DNA of 64,000 nt from Apricaphanius iberus (taxonomy: Eukaryota; Chordata; Actinopteri; Cyprinodontiformes; Aphaniidae): NCBI GenBank assembly GCA_028564705.1, contig JAPXFQ010002381.1, positions 1-64,000 on the forward strand, written 5' to 3'. Position numbers and translations under genes: made by a program. Below the pieces are notes generated by a model. The model was given only the letters and a program-made list of their open reading frames with translations. It had not been told where the DNA came from and made no database searches. Shown piece after piece: positions 32,401-47,400 of this stretch. The stretch's first letter is position 1, and every line of letters begins with the position of its first letter.

Positions 32401-35400
32401 GATCTCTCTCGCTAAAAAAGAGGCGCTTTAAAATGTAAAGCTGCCTGACTGCAAAGAGATGCAACTAACAATAGATCTGATGCTTGTATGCAGAAAATTC
32501 AGCTGGAGTTAAATATGCTCTGAGAGACTTGATGCTAGCCGCCTGAAGAAAACTGTGTTTTATTTGCTTCACTTTCCCGGGATATATAATTCAATGTTAG
32601 ATGATTTTTTATTCATTTTTTATCTTTCTTTTAAGTTTTTCTTATCATGTATGACCGTCATTCTGAGTTATGTCCCCTTTTGGATTAGTTATTCTGTGCT
32701 AACAAAAGCTTAGATTAATTAATTTATTTATTCAAGTATAAATCTATAAAATTATAATGGATATTTGTTTTCCCCTGCTACTCTGAATAAAATCCTGAAT
32801 GGAACATTGGTGAAGAAATTGCATAGCAAACACCAAGGAACACACCAAAAAGGTCATAGATACCGTTTTAGAAAATGTTAAAGCAGAGCTAGGCTATAAA
32901 ACAAGTACAGAACTTCTGAAGAAGCATTTTGAATCTATTATGAAAAAATGCTGAGTGTATAGCACAACTACAGACATACAAACACATGCTCTAAAGGAGT
33001 AGTTCCCAAAATTGTGGTCGACACCCAACTTGGGGTCACGGGGTGTGTAGATCTGGGGTCATGAGGTCCTCTTCATATAAATTAAAGAAAAATATTGTCC
33101 AATTATATTGACCTTTGGTCCCGATTGTGTTGGTATTTGACCACTTTTTACCTGACAAGGTAAAAATATCTTTGTGCTCAACCAAGAGTCTGGGGTCAAA
33201 ACCCTCTTACATTTTTATTTTGTTAGTCAGACGCTGAAAAGTTTTGGAACCACTGCTTTAAAGAGAGCATTAAACAGACAAGAAGAGCATTTGTTACTCT
33301 GGAGGAGCTGCTGAGAAAGACAACTCTGTGTGCTATTTAAATCATGCCTTTATTGTAGAGTGGCAAAAAAGAAAGCCATAAGAAGTCCTGTTTACAGTTT
33401 TTCACAAGCCATCTAGGGGACAGCAAAAAATGGATGAAAGTACTCTGATTGGATGAGACCTAATCTAAAGTTTTTTATTAAATTGCAAAAAGCTATGTGG
33501 GCTGAAAAGCTCCCCCTTTACATACAATCTTCACCTGGAAGCATGGTATTGGCACCATCATTCCGTGGGGATGTTTTTCTTAAACAGAGATATGGTTGCT
33601 GATCAGAGTTGACGGGAAGATGCATAGAATAGGATATGGGCCAATCCTTTTCGTTATTGAGGCTGCAGAAGACTGAAGTGGTGGTGGCGGCTCCACCTTC
33701 CAACAGGACAACTTTAATCATACAGCCAAATCTACAATAGAAAGGTCTAGTTTAAAGTATGTTCATATGCTTGAATGTCCCAGACAAAGTTAAGATCTAA
33801 ATCCAGTTGCGAATCTGTGGCAGTGGCTTGAAATGTCTAATGTAGATGTACTGAAAAGCGGATAGAGACACATCCCAAAACATTTTCAGCTTTAGCTGCA
33901 GTGGAAGGTGAAAGTACGGCTTATTGTCTCTGGAGGATGGAACACAAATGGCATTCTTTGTGATATTTTTTTTAAAAATAGAGAGAGAGAAAAAAATGGA
34001 TAATTTGTCTTCCACTTCTTAATTGAACCACATTCTGTTGGTCTCTATCGCATCAAAATCCAAGTACAGTTCATTCTGTTTTTAATTGTAATGTGACAAA
34101 ATGTGGCAGAGTTTAGGGGGTATCAACACCTTTGCAAGTGCTTCTGTGTGGTTTGTACAATATGTAGAGGAGCTGGTGATTACAGCCCAACAGAAACAGA
34201 CATTTACTCATTCATTTAAACACTAAAACAAACCTCCTTCCTCCTCCCTTCTGCCCTGTTACGCAGTCAAACACATCTACATGCGTTCCCTATTTTGTCT
34301 GCGCCAGCTCCTCTGAGGGAACATGCATGAGAGGAATAGTGGATTTTAATTGTGCCAGCTAAAGATGACATAACTGATGACAAACCCAAGAAGCTTTTTA
34401 TGTAAATTTTTTTTAAATGGCTACGTTCTAAGCCAGAGCGGAAATGGGTGCCATGGAAACAGTGTCTTTCTCTGAGGCTCCCCTCTAAACCAAGCTAGCG
34501 CTCCAATCGGGCTCGTTGTTAAAGAACACCGACTGCCTCCTTCTCTCATTGTTGCCTCCCACCTACCAGACTGACTCAGTCTAACGTGAAGTGGTGACCC
34601 CCCCCCCAGTGATGCATTTTCCTGTCTCAGGGTCCTGTGCGTCATTTTGTATGCAGACAAGGTGGGTGTTCCTGAACGCTGTAACAAGTGCGTCACACCT
34701 CACGTCGGAAAGGAGGATGTCAGGTTGCTTTTAGAGGCTGATTTGGTTCTTACAAATCAATTCTGTACTTAAATGTACTTGAGTTTTTGTCCGTTATGAT
34801 TAGCGCTCTTTCTAAGATAAATCCTATTGAAAAGAGGGGGGATAATGAAAGTACTTAAGCTGATTATGCACTCTTCACAGTTTAAGTCTCTCTTTTAAAC
34901 CAATTCTGATGATGAATGTGTGTGTTTGTGTGTATATTTATGTATATAAAACATCTGTTCATGCACAAGCTTATGCATAAACTTGTAGTTCTGCTGCAGA
35001 GAATAGACGAGGAGGAACAGTGTTGCATCCTTTCCCGCATCTGTCTGTCTTCATGTTAAATGAGTTGCATACCATTTGCTGGGGACCTTCCTCCATATTC
35101 ACAGCAGCATTGTCCTTGCTGTCAACTAGAAATTAACGTTATGTGTCCTTTCTGCACCAGAAAAGAACGTCCCCTCCAAGTTACAAAATCAAAACTGCTG
35201 TCCTGCTCTGATCTGTCCTCTTTTCTGTCCCCGTTATACATTCTGATTCAGCACTTATCAATGCCAGATGATATCCTGCACTGTTTCACAAACAGCGTTC
35301 CGCCTTCTCTTTCTGTCAGGTGAGAGCTTTGAGCAGAGCCCCATTCGACGGTCGTTCAAATCAAAGGTCCTGGTGCACTATCCGGAGAACACGGACCGAT

Positions 35401-38400
35401 GCCCCTTCAATAAAGATGCTGTCAACATGGTGAGATGTTTGATGTGTTTGCCTGAAATTCTTAGACGTCTTCACAATATCGGTGTTTACAGCACCGCAGT
35501 ATAAAAGGACTACTTCGATGTAATGTTTGGTTGAATGTCATGTTTGAAATGTGATACATTCCCGTTCTGCATGCTAATGATACACTTGGCCAGCAGATGC
35601 CCACTGATTGCCCTTGATGCACACTTAATGTACAGTTGTAGCCAAAAGTTTTGAGAATGACACCAATATTTTTTTGTACAAAGTTTGCTGCTGAACTGCT
35701 TTTAAATCTTTGTTTCAGTTATTTCTGTGGTGTACTGAAATATAATTACAAGCACTTTATACGTTTCTAAGGCTTTTATCGACAATTACATGACATTTAT
35801 GCAAAGAATCAGTATTTGCAGTGTTGGCCCTTCTTTTTCAAGACCTCTGCAATTCCACTGGGGATGCTCTCAGTCAACTTCTGGGCCAAATCCTGACTGA
35901 TAACAACCCATTCTTTCATAATCACTTCTTGGAGTTTGTCAGATTTAGTGGGTTTTTGTTTGTCCACCCGCCTCTTGAGGATTGACCATAAGTTCTCAAT
36001 GGGATTAATATCTGGGGCGTTTCCAGGCCATGGACCCAAAATTTCAACGTTTTGGTGCTCAAGCCACTTAGATATCACTTTTGCCTTATGGCACGGTGCT
36101 CCATCATAATGGAAAATGCATTGTTCTTCACCAAACTGTTGGATTTTTGGAAGAAGTTGCTGTTGGAGGGTGTTTTGGTACCATTCTTTATTTATGGCTG
36201 TGTTTTTGGGCAAAATTCTAAGTGAGCCCACTCCCTTGGATGAGAAGCAACCCCACACATGAATGGTCTCAGGATGCTTTACTGTTGGCATGACACAGCA
36301 CTGATGGTAGCGCTCACCTTTTCTTCTCCGGACAAGCCTTTTTCCAGATGCCCCAAACAATCTAAAAGAGGCATCATGGGAGAATATGACTTTGCCCCAG
36401 TCCTCAGCAGTCCATTCACCATTTCATACTTTCTGCAGAAGATCAGTCCGTCCCTGATGTTTTTTTTTGGAGAGAAGTGGCTTCTTTGCTGCCCTGCTTG
36501 ACACCAGGCCATCTTCCAAAAGTCTTCGCCTCACTGCAGATGCGCTCACACCTGCGTGCTGCCATTCCTGAGCAAGCTCTGCACTGGTGGCACTCCGATC
36601 CTGCAGCTGAATCCTCTTTAGGATATATCCTGGCGCTTGCTGGACTTTCTTGGACGCCCAGAAGCCTTCTTAACAAGAATTTAACATCTGTCCTTGAAGT
36701 TCTCGATAATCCTATAAATTGTTGATTTAGGTGCAATCTTAGTAGCCACAATATCCTTGCCTGTGAAGCCGTACTGAAATGATCTCAGCCAGTCCTTTAA
36801 TGACAGCAATGAAATGCAGTGAAATTTTCATGGCAAAGAAGGACTATGTAATTCATCTGATCACTGTTCATAACAATCTGGAGTATATGCAAATTGCTAT
36901 TATAAAAACTTAAGCAGCAACTTTTCCAATTTCCAATATTTATGTAATTCTCAAAACTTTTGCCCACGACTGTACACTTTTATTGGCTGAGATGCTGAAG
37001 CTCAAAGGTCATCGTTGACACCTGCAGTAAAGGGAAAGAAACAAAGAAACCGTTGATTCATTTTAAACACTTTCCTCATCATTACACTACTCAGCAGCAG
37101 CATTGCAATGACATGTTTTCTATAATACAAAGTTTATTGTTTTGCTTGACAGATAATTTGCTCTTGCAAATCAGCTATTTATTCTCCAATAAAAGAAGAC
37201 TTTTGTAGACAGTAACAGAACATTATGACTTAACAATTTTGTTCAAGATTATTTATTCATATTTTGTTTAGTTTTGTAGTAATTTAAATACAAGTTGTAA
37301 AGCTGAGTAGGTCCTTTATCTTTGTACATTGTAAAATTTCCTGATAATTTTATTTGTTGTTTTCAATTTAGGTTTTCTCTTTTTTGTATGATCACAGAAG
37401 ATTGGTTCTCTGGTGGTCAGGTCCTGATTATTGTGAAGAAAGCATCAGATTTATTAATAAGATAATAAATGATTTATATTAGTGTAAATACAAGTACTTT
37501 CCTTTCCTTTATTCTCTTTAAATTAATGTAGATACTAAATATTTGCTCTAAAGATTCTCCTACAGAACAAACTGTATTTATTTTAGTTTCTTTCATACGT
37601 GGATGTCCAAGTTTCTCCTTAGGTCCTCTGTTTCGGTAAAATAAGGAAACGTTCTTTATTTATAAAAAAAAATAAAACCCCATAACCATTAACCGGGAAA
37701 ATAACAGTGAAAGCTTTATAAAAAAATTTAAACAAATACCCCTTATGATTATTTATATGATTATAAATGACAGAAAACCTTCCGATGGATTTAAACACAA
37801 CATAACTAATCAAGACTTTACAGCTGGAATAGAGCTAAATCAATAAATACCATATGTCAGCACAACAACTTAAACGTGTGCCAGCAAAACATTAGTTTTA
37901 GGTTCGGTATTGCACTCAGATTTTAACATTAAAGCCTAGTTTACACTTCTCCGTCAATGTCGGAAAAGTTACACCCAACCCCATTATCCGTCGACGCAAG
38001 GTGACCTATGCAACAACGTATGGATCAGAACCCAATTTTTCACCGTTCCTTTTAACGAAATTGAGAGCACACGTCTGATTGGTCGGCTCAGCAACAGCCA
38101 GAGATCGTTTCACCAGAATGGTGCTCTATAGATTTAGATTAGAGTCTTTATTGTCATTGCACAGCAGTACAGAGTATGCAAGCACAACAAAATAAGCGTA
38201 GCGCTCTTCTTTTGTGCAAAAGTAAAATACAAAATTCAAATAGCTAAATAGAGACAGAAAATATTAACTATGAATATAAAATATGTGAACTATAAATATC
38301 TAAACAAGGGCATGCAATTGAATAACTATAAACAGACAGACACCGAAGACAATCGATAGTTAATATAATTAGTAGCCAACACAGCTTTCGGGTACTACAT

Positions 38401-41400
38401 GCTCTTAATTGCAAGGACATTTTATCCAATATGGTCTTTTGGCAACTTTGAACAAAAGGAGGTGTAGAAAACAACAAAACAGACACCTGTAGTGATATTC
38501 ATTTCTAGAGGAATTCTATGAGCTGCACTTTTAGTAAAAAGCTTTCCAGCTCAGTCATAACTCTCTCTCTTGCCATTGCTCCTTGAGGGAGAATGTGTTC
38601 ACAAGCTGAAGAAAACAAAGTCTAGTTAAGCAGAAACGACACTGCAGTGGTAGGCAGCCCTGCCAAAAAAAGTCAGCACCCCCTGCTGTCCTTCTGTGGA
38701 ATTGCTTTACAATACTGACACACCAATGGAGACGTATAAACTAAGCTTAACTTTACACTTTCCTCAAATTCTGCTACTTTCTTTGCTTCCAGCTCTGCCT
38801 GCCCAGAGGTCTGTCCTTCCGGACTCAGGCGGACAGCGTCGACCCACAGTTTCACTCCTTCACCATCACCTCCGATGATGGAATGCGCTCCTATGGCTTT
38901 GTTCACACCTTCTTTGAGAAGGTGACCAGTCCTCAGATTATCACCGCCATGCAGACTCTCTATCAGATGCACCATGTGGAGCATCACTCCTCCTCATCAG
39001 CCTCCTCACCTTCCTCCTCCACGTCCTCCTCCGCTTCCACGCCCTCCACTTCCAGCATGGACTCGCTCGCCAGCAGCTTAGAGGAGTCGGACGCAGAGTC
39101 TTTGACGTCTGGGGTTTCCGGCTGCCTGGGCTGCGTGGGCTCCTTCGATGCAACGCGCGACACCCTGTACATCTCCAAAGCCCTCTGCCTCATCACGCCG
39201 CTCCCTTTCCTGCACGCTTCACGACAATTTCTGGCTCAGCTTCACCAGGCTGTGACATCCCAGACAGCTCCACCTCTCCCCCTAGAGAGCTACATCTACA
39301 ACATCCTGTATGAGGTGCCCTTGCCTCCACCTGGACGCTCTCTGAGGTTCCATGGGGTGCAGGGGCCCATAGTATGCCAGCGGCCTGGGCCTGGGGAGCT
39401 TCCTCTGGGGGACTATCCTCTGGGAGAGGCTTTCTCTTTGCTGGGTGTGGACAATATGGTCAAATTACTTACCTGCGCTCTGCTGGAAACCCAAGTTCTA
39501 CTGTACTCTAAAGGTAAAAGAATGATTAATTTTGAAGCATACTTTTTTATTTATTTATTCATTTGACAATAGTGGGAGAAAAAAAATCAGATTAGGCAAA
39601 TTTAGCTGCTCATTGTCGGCTACTTTACTAATATGTGCAGAAAATTTACACTGGTTACACTGAAAATCTAATCTGGAGATGAAGAAATAGATTCTGAATT
39701 GCATAATATAAAGCATTTGCTTCAGCTTTTATTTGCTGCTTACCAATTTCTAATCCAAGCAGATTTGCATTTAACCTAACAGCCCTAACCTTATCTGTGT
39801 GACAGCTAATTAGGCAGGTCTCAATCAGATACAGTGAGAGTCATGTATCATTAAGGTGAGTGGATGCTTTAAAGATTTTTAATGTTATTAGTTATAACTT
39901 TAAAAATCAGCTGTGAAAGTCAAGTTGATTTAAAAGGGAAAAGTACAAAAACCGATTCACTTCATCAAATTTGTTGACGAAAGGTTCTGAGATTAAAAGA
40001 AGGTATCGTTTTTCCTGCTGCTTTTTTAAAGACTCTCTGTTCCGAGCCGAGTCATGTCCAAGATTGACCACTCTAAATGCTTTAGCATAACAAGTAGATA
40101 TGCGCAACTCTTGATTTCCTAAATACTGTGAAACGTTGCCCTTTAGTTCAGCACTACTGGAAAGCCTTGCGTTGTTAGCTGCTAATGGGTAAGCCACATG
40201 CAGTATGCTTGCAGTACTTTCAAACTGTTTGTATCTTGTCTATTGCTGTTTCTTTTTTCCACCCAAACCTGAACCTGGGTCTTATTATATTGAAAAAAAG
40301 AAGTGCAGACTGTCACAACTTTGTTTTTTTGGGGGGCTTTTTCCAAACATGATGGTCCCCGGACGATCTCTCTTTAAGAGAGCTGGTGTTGTATGTGCAG
40401 CACATGTGGAATTTCTGAGTTGTGATCATGACACAGATTTTTCTAACATTCTCAAAAATCTGACGGCACGCCTCAGCTGGGGCTCAAATTTCAGATTGTC
40501 AGATGTAGGGGAAAAAGGCGATGCTGGAATGTTATCTCATGAAAACGGTTTACTTTCATACACCATGGTAACACAAGGCAGATAAGGCATTATTTTGAGG
40601 TGGCATGGGTTAAACATGACCTTCCTACATGAAACATGTACTGCAAAAGGGGGCATGTTAAGCGCATCTGGTCAGGGTAAACGGTTGGACCGAAAAGCAA
40701 GGCGGGGTAAAAAAAAAAAGGAGCATTCACATGAACAACTGTGACATTTGTTTTAGTACAGTTATTCTTGCCGCTTTGCCTGTAACAAACCATGGAACAA
40801 CACTTATCTTTTTAATTTATTACATTGTCAAAGATTTCTCTGTTCTTTATTTCAAAGATTAACACAATGTAAAGACTAATAAAACATATTTTTTACAAGT
40901 TAAAATTGTTAGTTGCTGCACATAGAATACTGACTGCTGGTCACTCTATGTTTAACAAATACTGGGATAAAAATGATTACATAATGAAGCAGCTTTATGT
41001 GTATATAAAGTTAATGGAACATTTAAGGAGAATTTCATTTTTTTTAAAGTATTATGTGATAATTTGACTGTGCTGAACTTTAAGCATGCAAAGAGAAGAT
41101 TTAATTATCGTTGACAACTTGTTTTAAATATTCCTGTAACTGCTTTATTATCGTGTCGTTTTTGGATACAGTAGTTCCCGCTAACTGATTCCTGCTTCTG
41201 TCTCACTGCTCCTCAGACTACCAGCGTTTGATGATGGTGGCAGAGGGCATCACCACTTTGCTGTTCCCATTTCAGTGGCGGCACATCTACCTGCCCATCA
41301 TTTCTACACCACTGCATCACCTCCTTGATGCTCCAGTGCCTTTCCTGATGGGCATCCAGCGCAGAGATGGAGGTCAACGGTCCTCCCTCCACCTTCCACA

Positions 41401-41408
41401 TGAGGTAA

Positions 41409-41443
<35 letters not shown>

Positions 41444-44400
41444 GTTTTCAAGCCTCTTAAACTTTTTCACCTTTTGTGACTTTACAACCATAAACTACTG
41501 AGTATTTTAACAACAGGAAGTGCCACACAATTGTAGAAGAAAAATAAATTTACGGTTTTCATTTTCTTTTCAGCCAAGAAAAAAAACATGTAAATAAATA
41601 AAAACCAAAAAATGTGGTGTGCAATTGTATTCAACCCCCTGAAATATCCAGAGACAGGAAAATTCCCTCGTTTTCTTTTTAAAATAGCTCAAAATCATCA
41701 GTAAGATAGAGGACAAACACAATTTTAAGTCTTTTCAGTGATTATCAGTTGGATTTCTTTTTCTGAGCTCTAACTGGGTCATTCCAACACATGAATATAT
41801 GGATTGATCTAATCCGGCCTATTGTAGCTCTGGCTGTATGTTTCTTGCCCTTGTTCTGCTTAATGGTGAAACTCCTCCCCTGTCTTAAGTTAACAACCTC
41901 TAATCTCCATCTCTTCTTTGCTGGTTCAGTATTACTGTGCCGACTGAAGAAAATCCTCCCCACAGCATGATGCTGCCACCAGAATAGCATATTTATTTTT
42001 ATGCTTTTTACTTTGTTCAAGTTCTGACAGGTTTCTAACTGGATTCACTTGTGGACTTCGGGTGAGCCATTCTAATGCTCTGAGGATTTTAGGGAATACA
42101 AAGGGGACACCTTGTTCAGATTTTTGTTGGTTAAAAAAATACTTTCTCTCATGCATGACTTTGTGTTAGTACTTACATATAATTACAATGAAAAACATTT
42201 TATTCTCAAGCTTTAAAGAGAATAGATGCGAAAAATTTGAAATGCCACAAAGGTACGAAACTATACAAATAGAGAAGTGGATGATTAAACTTGCTTATGA
42301 TAAGAGACAATTCCAGGATTTGGATCAAGAATTGTCCGTCAGAAATTTCCTCCATGCAGCAAATCCCCCTGTCTGCGATTGGCTCTGTAGAATCCCTCGG
42401 AGCTGTCCTCAATTTGCATCCATGCCCGCATCCTAGATTGCTTTATGCTGCATAAATGTCTCACTGAATCCTTTTTGAAGTCGCTCTGGCCCAGAAAGGA
42501 GGCTGCAGTAAGACGGCTCCAGGGGGATGAAAGCAGAAATGAAGAGCCTGGCGTATCCATAATAAGGGGGCTTTGCTGAATAATTTAAGGGAATGAGACG
42601 TTTTTTATTCATTAATCATAAGACAATTGTTCATTTTTTAGTTTGAAGTACTGGGGTCAATACATTTGCGTTATCACTGAATTAGAAGCATTTTTTCTGT
42701 GCTTGTTGATCACATTGTGAAAAATGAAAAAAAAATAAAATGAAGACTGGGTGGATGATGCTGCAGAGAGTTGACTGTAACTGGAGGCTCTTCATTGCAT
42801 CTCCATCCCGGAGGGTTTAACTGTCCGCCTCAGGTCACTGCTGAAGGTTGCATTGCTGCTGACTGCAGCTTACAGAGGCAGTTTTTGTAATCCCTGCCTG
42901 TTGTTTTTTTTCTTGCACTTTTGGAAAGGAGCCCTCTGCAGATTTATAAATTGTATCATTTGAGTTGTTATTGTTAGACTGGCAGAAGTGTTTTCCACAG
43001 TGTCTCCTGTTGCAGAGATAATCTGCCAAATGATTAAATCTTTTTATCAAGAATGAATGAATGAAATTCATTCATCTAACAGCCTAATTGGAGCTCAGGC
43101 ACTTTATCTACATAAAAACAATCTGATTGGTTAAGTCTATTATGCTGGCTGGGATCTTTTTAAATAAATTTTTTTTATTAAGAAATGTGATTTTTTTTCC
43201 CCACGAGATCAGTTAGTGAATAAAAAATTTGTTTTTACCTGCTTGTCCTTACATTGTTGTATTGTCTTGACTATTGTTTTATGGTAATTGCTTTCTTGTA
43301 TTTTTATCATCAAATTGATATATGCTGTGTTCCAATTTTAATCATGTAAAGCACCTTGAATTGCCTTGCCTATGCTCATGTTTTTCTGTTCCCCAGGCCA
43401 ATCTGTGTTTTGTGGACATCGACAACCACTGTGTGGAAGCCCCGGAGGACCTCCCCATGTTCCCAGATCAGACCGAGCTAATACAGGAGCTGAGTGAGGT
43501 GCTGCTAAGTTTTGGACTCCCTCCACGGGGAGGTGTGACGGCAAAGACCGACACGAGCTCCACATCAGCCTCACCGCGTCTGAGCAGCTTGGTGCTGGAG
43601 GACCTGATGGAGGACAGGAGGAACGGGAACCTCGGAGGGGAAGAGCTGGCTGTGCTCGAGAGGCTCCAGGCTCTGGCGAGGAGATGCGGAGGGGGAGCAG
43701 CATCAGAGGGAGGAAAGACGTTGGGGCACGTGTTCGAGGAGGAGGAGGAAGAATTGAAGGCTGCAAAGTTAAATGTTCAGCTGAGGGAGGTGTTTGCACT
43801 TCGTTTTGCTGCCATTTTTGGCAGGTATGAGGACTTTATCGTGAACAGCGCCATGGATTTGGACGCCTGGTTGAGCAATAGAGATGGCACCTGCAGCTTT
43901 GACAAGGTATTGCTGACAGCTTTGCTGAAATTAATATTTTTCCCCCATATTAATAACAAGCTAATATCTCTTTGCCTCAATGGTTGTTCTAGGGCTCATT
44001 CCTCTCAGTTCAGCCAGCGACCCACTTGCACTTCCTGTCCCGATTCCTGGAGACCTCCATGTTTTCCTCCTTTGTTGATGGGAAGGTTGTTTCCCGCTGG
44101 GTGGACAGGGAGCCACTGCAGCAGCTGTTTGACAGCCGTATGGAGCGAGAGCGACTTTATGACATAAGCGACGAGGTGTCCCGGAACCGTCCTTATCGAA
44201 AATGCACCACGCTCTTCGAGTCAGGTAATGTGAAGGTTTAAAGCGCTTGGATTTACATAATCCTATTTTTTTCTTTTATACATGTCCTGTCTGGCAGTGT
44301 GGCACTCAGAATTGGTGTCTGAGTGCCAAATACAAGCCCAGCAAATTTACTTTCGAAAGTTCGAGCATTACAGCTTTTGCTATAACACGCCACTTAATAT

Positions 44401-47400
44401 GTATGTGTGAAAAATCTTGATTAGAGATTGCGGTGGGTTTAATTTCCTGAAGTTATGGACACTGAGACGAAAAAAGAGGAGAATAGAAAGAAAGAAGATG
44501 AAGAAGAGAGGCAGGAGTTTGAGTTGGTGATACAAGAGAGGAAGGGGAACATTTACATAATTCATAACGCTTTTGTGTCATTTCACCCAAAAACTGTGAT
44601 GTAGGTCTTTAGGTGTTAAGTGATGGACCAATGCATTATTGTTTTTTTTTTGCAAATAAAAATCAGAAAGGTGTATTAGCAGTATTTTTTCTGGCCCCTC
44701 TTGCTTTGTTGAACTACTTGTTGAAACTGCGGCTGTCTGTCTTTTGGGATATGTTTTAGTTTGTGCATTTAGAGAGTGAAATGGCTCAAGCTCTGTCAGA
44801 TTGGATGGAGAACATTTGTGATTTATTTTATTTTATTTACTACTCATTATCAAATGAGATTTGATGTAAACTTTGACTATGCCATTCTATGCTTCGATCT
44901 AAAAAAAGCCATCTAAACACATATTTGACTGTTGTCCTGCTTGAACAGGGGTGTCTAAAGTCAGTCCCCGAGGACCGGTATCCTGCATGCACTAAAGGCA
45001 CCGTTTCACCTTTGATTCATTGATGCCAAGCTTACTTATAGCTCAGTTGTCTTTAACCTTTAAGCTGCATCATCTGCATTTATTTGTGTCTTTTTCCATG
45101 ATGAGAGTGTGTCAACGTGCGCTATATAACAAAAATAGTTTATTCTTGAGTGCATAATCTTACCCCACATAACGATCCCACTTTTACTCTTCCTGCTATG
45201 GTGCCCCCCTGGAGGTCGTTGGCCAGTAGAAATCGACGAATTAGCTGCATCGATGTATAGCGAGCAGGGTCCAAAGTGAGGAAAAACAGTATGGTAACTC
45301 CATCAGTCTTCTGTTGATTCTGCCCATCCTCCCTGTCCCTGGATCCTCACAGCATGATGCTGCCACCACCATGTTTTCCTGTTGGGATGTTTTATTCTGG
45401 ATGTCCCCATCAAGACTGGTGAATGACTGACTGAAAACATAACTTCTGATGGATTTCTTTCAAAGATGGCTTTCTACTTGCTATTCTTCAAAAACTGTTT
45501 CAAATTTCCAGAAAGTACAACTAATATTTGTACTGTTGACAGATTTACAAATGGCCTCTTGGCTGCTTTATACTGAGGTAGATTCTGTCCCCTTATTTTA
45601 TTCAGAAGTAAAGGGGGCTTTACTTCTCAGATTTTTATTTGTACAAAAAAACATTTTGCTTTCACCTCATATATACTGCTTTGTGTGGGGCTGTCAATAA
45701 TATCCCCCCAAGATACGTTAAAGTTTGTGGTTGTGAATGCTTTCATACTGTATGTATTTTGATGTAATGGACATAAAGGCTGAGAACAGGAATACAAGTT
45801 AATTTGGTTAATTCTCAGTTCTTATAACTGTATCTGCTCAGTATTGGTGGAATGTAATTATGGGTCAATAGGAAAAAAAAGTGAGTGCCTTCATGTTTTT
45901 TTCTTCTTCTAGTATTTATCAAAAGAAAAAATATAGTTAAATAGATTAGCAATCTTTTTGTTCCCAACAGAATGTGCATCAAGTACAACATGCTCCAACT
46001 TGTTTTAATCTTACTGTACAAACTTCACAGCTCCTTGTTTTCATTCCTATATCAGATGTTTTATTTTTGCTTGTTTTGTTTAGAACGTACTGCAAGATTG
46101 TTTCTTTTTTCCTTGCGGTTCCCTGTTACAGTAAGTGCTGACGCTGTTTTGCATCCCTTTGTTCTTAAAGCTCAGGCCATCGAGCGGAGGCTGCTGAAGA
46201 CGGACCACACGGCCATACACCCCCACCTTCTGGACATGAGGATCGGGCAGGGTCGGCATCACCCAGGATACTTCCCTAGACTGCAGGCCGACGTGCTTGC
46301 ACAGGCACACAACACACACAAGTGAGCCTTTGGTTTCTGCTGGGAGTTTGTTGCAGTAAATTCCAATGCCTATCTGTTAAACCCTATCAATGAGTAAAAA
46401 AAAAAACAAGAGCTCTGGAATCTGGATATTTGAAACATGTAGTGTGCTAAAAAGAAGTTCTAAAACAAATGCATTAAAAAAAAACGTTGCAGTGGTGCTG
46501 GAGAGCTGGAAATCATAAGTTTGCTCTTCAAGAACAACGCGAGAGAGAGTGTAGTCTCCACTGCCAATATTTCTCTACTATTTAGTAAAACGTACATTCC
46601 ATTAATACAAATGTATGTGATTTTATCCATTTTTAAACATTAGATTTTATCATTTGCCGTTTCATTCAGGTATTCCAGTCGCGTCACTGCTTCACGTAGG
46701 ACTGAACCCAGAAGGACTGCTGCTGATCACTCTGGAACGGACAGTGAACCCAAACAGGTATCAACAAGGGTTGACACACACAAACACACACACACACACA
46801 CACACGCACACACACACAGCTACACCCACAGGCATCAAAAGGCACATAATTTACCCATTAAGTCCTTTTCTTTATTCAACAGAAACACACATTTACAAGG
46901 AGAACCATCAGACAGTCGAAACTCCTCGATCCATCGCCTCAAGCCGTGGCTCTAAATCACAGGGAGTTTGTCGATGGGCTTTTGCGCGAATGTCGTCTGA
47001 AGGTGACGGCTCTCGTTCTCTGCACGGATGGAGGTCAATCACTTTAAGACTACACAGGAAGGCTGATGGAGTTTTTCCTATTTTCCGCTGCCTTTCAGAC
47101 TAAACAGATGCTGATGGAGAGGATGGAGAAAGAGTGTGTGGAGCTGGGTCAGGGAGAAGCCAATATCACTGGCCTTCAGGAAAACACCCTCATCTACGGT
47201 TTGTGTGATCTGCTAGAGAGGACCTGGGGCCATGGCCTGCAGCTCAAACAGGTCAGACATCTAATCTGAGAGACCTTATCAAACACAACACGTCTCGCAG
47301 GGCTTTGATTGTGATAAATGTGTTTTTGATGAGCAGGGAAAGTCTGCCATCTGGTCCCATCTGCTGCACTACCAGGCTGCTCAGGAGAAGATGGAAACAC

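Noticed and set aside
38941..39196. Minus-strand open frames with Glu/Arg-rich translations
   Set aside because: They are shadows of the Ser-rich coding exon 3 of dennd5b on the other strand.
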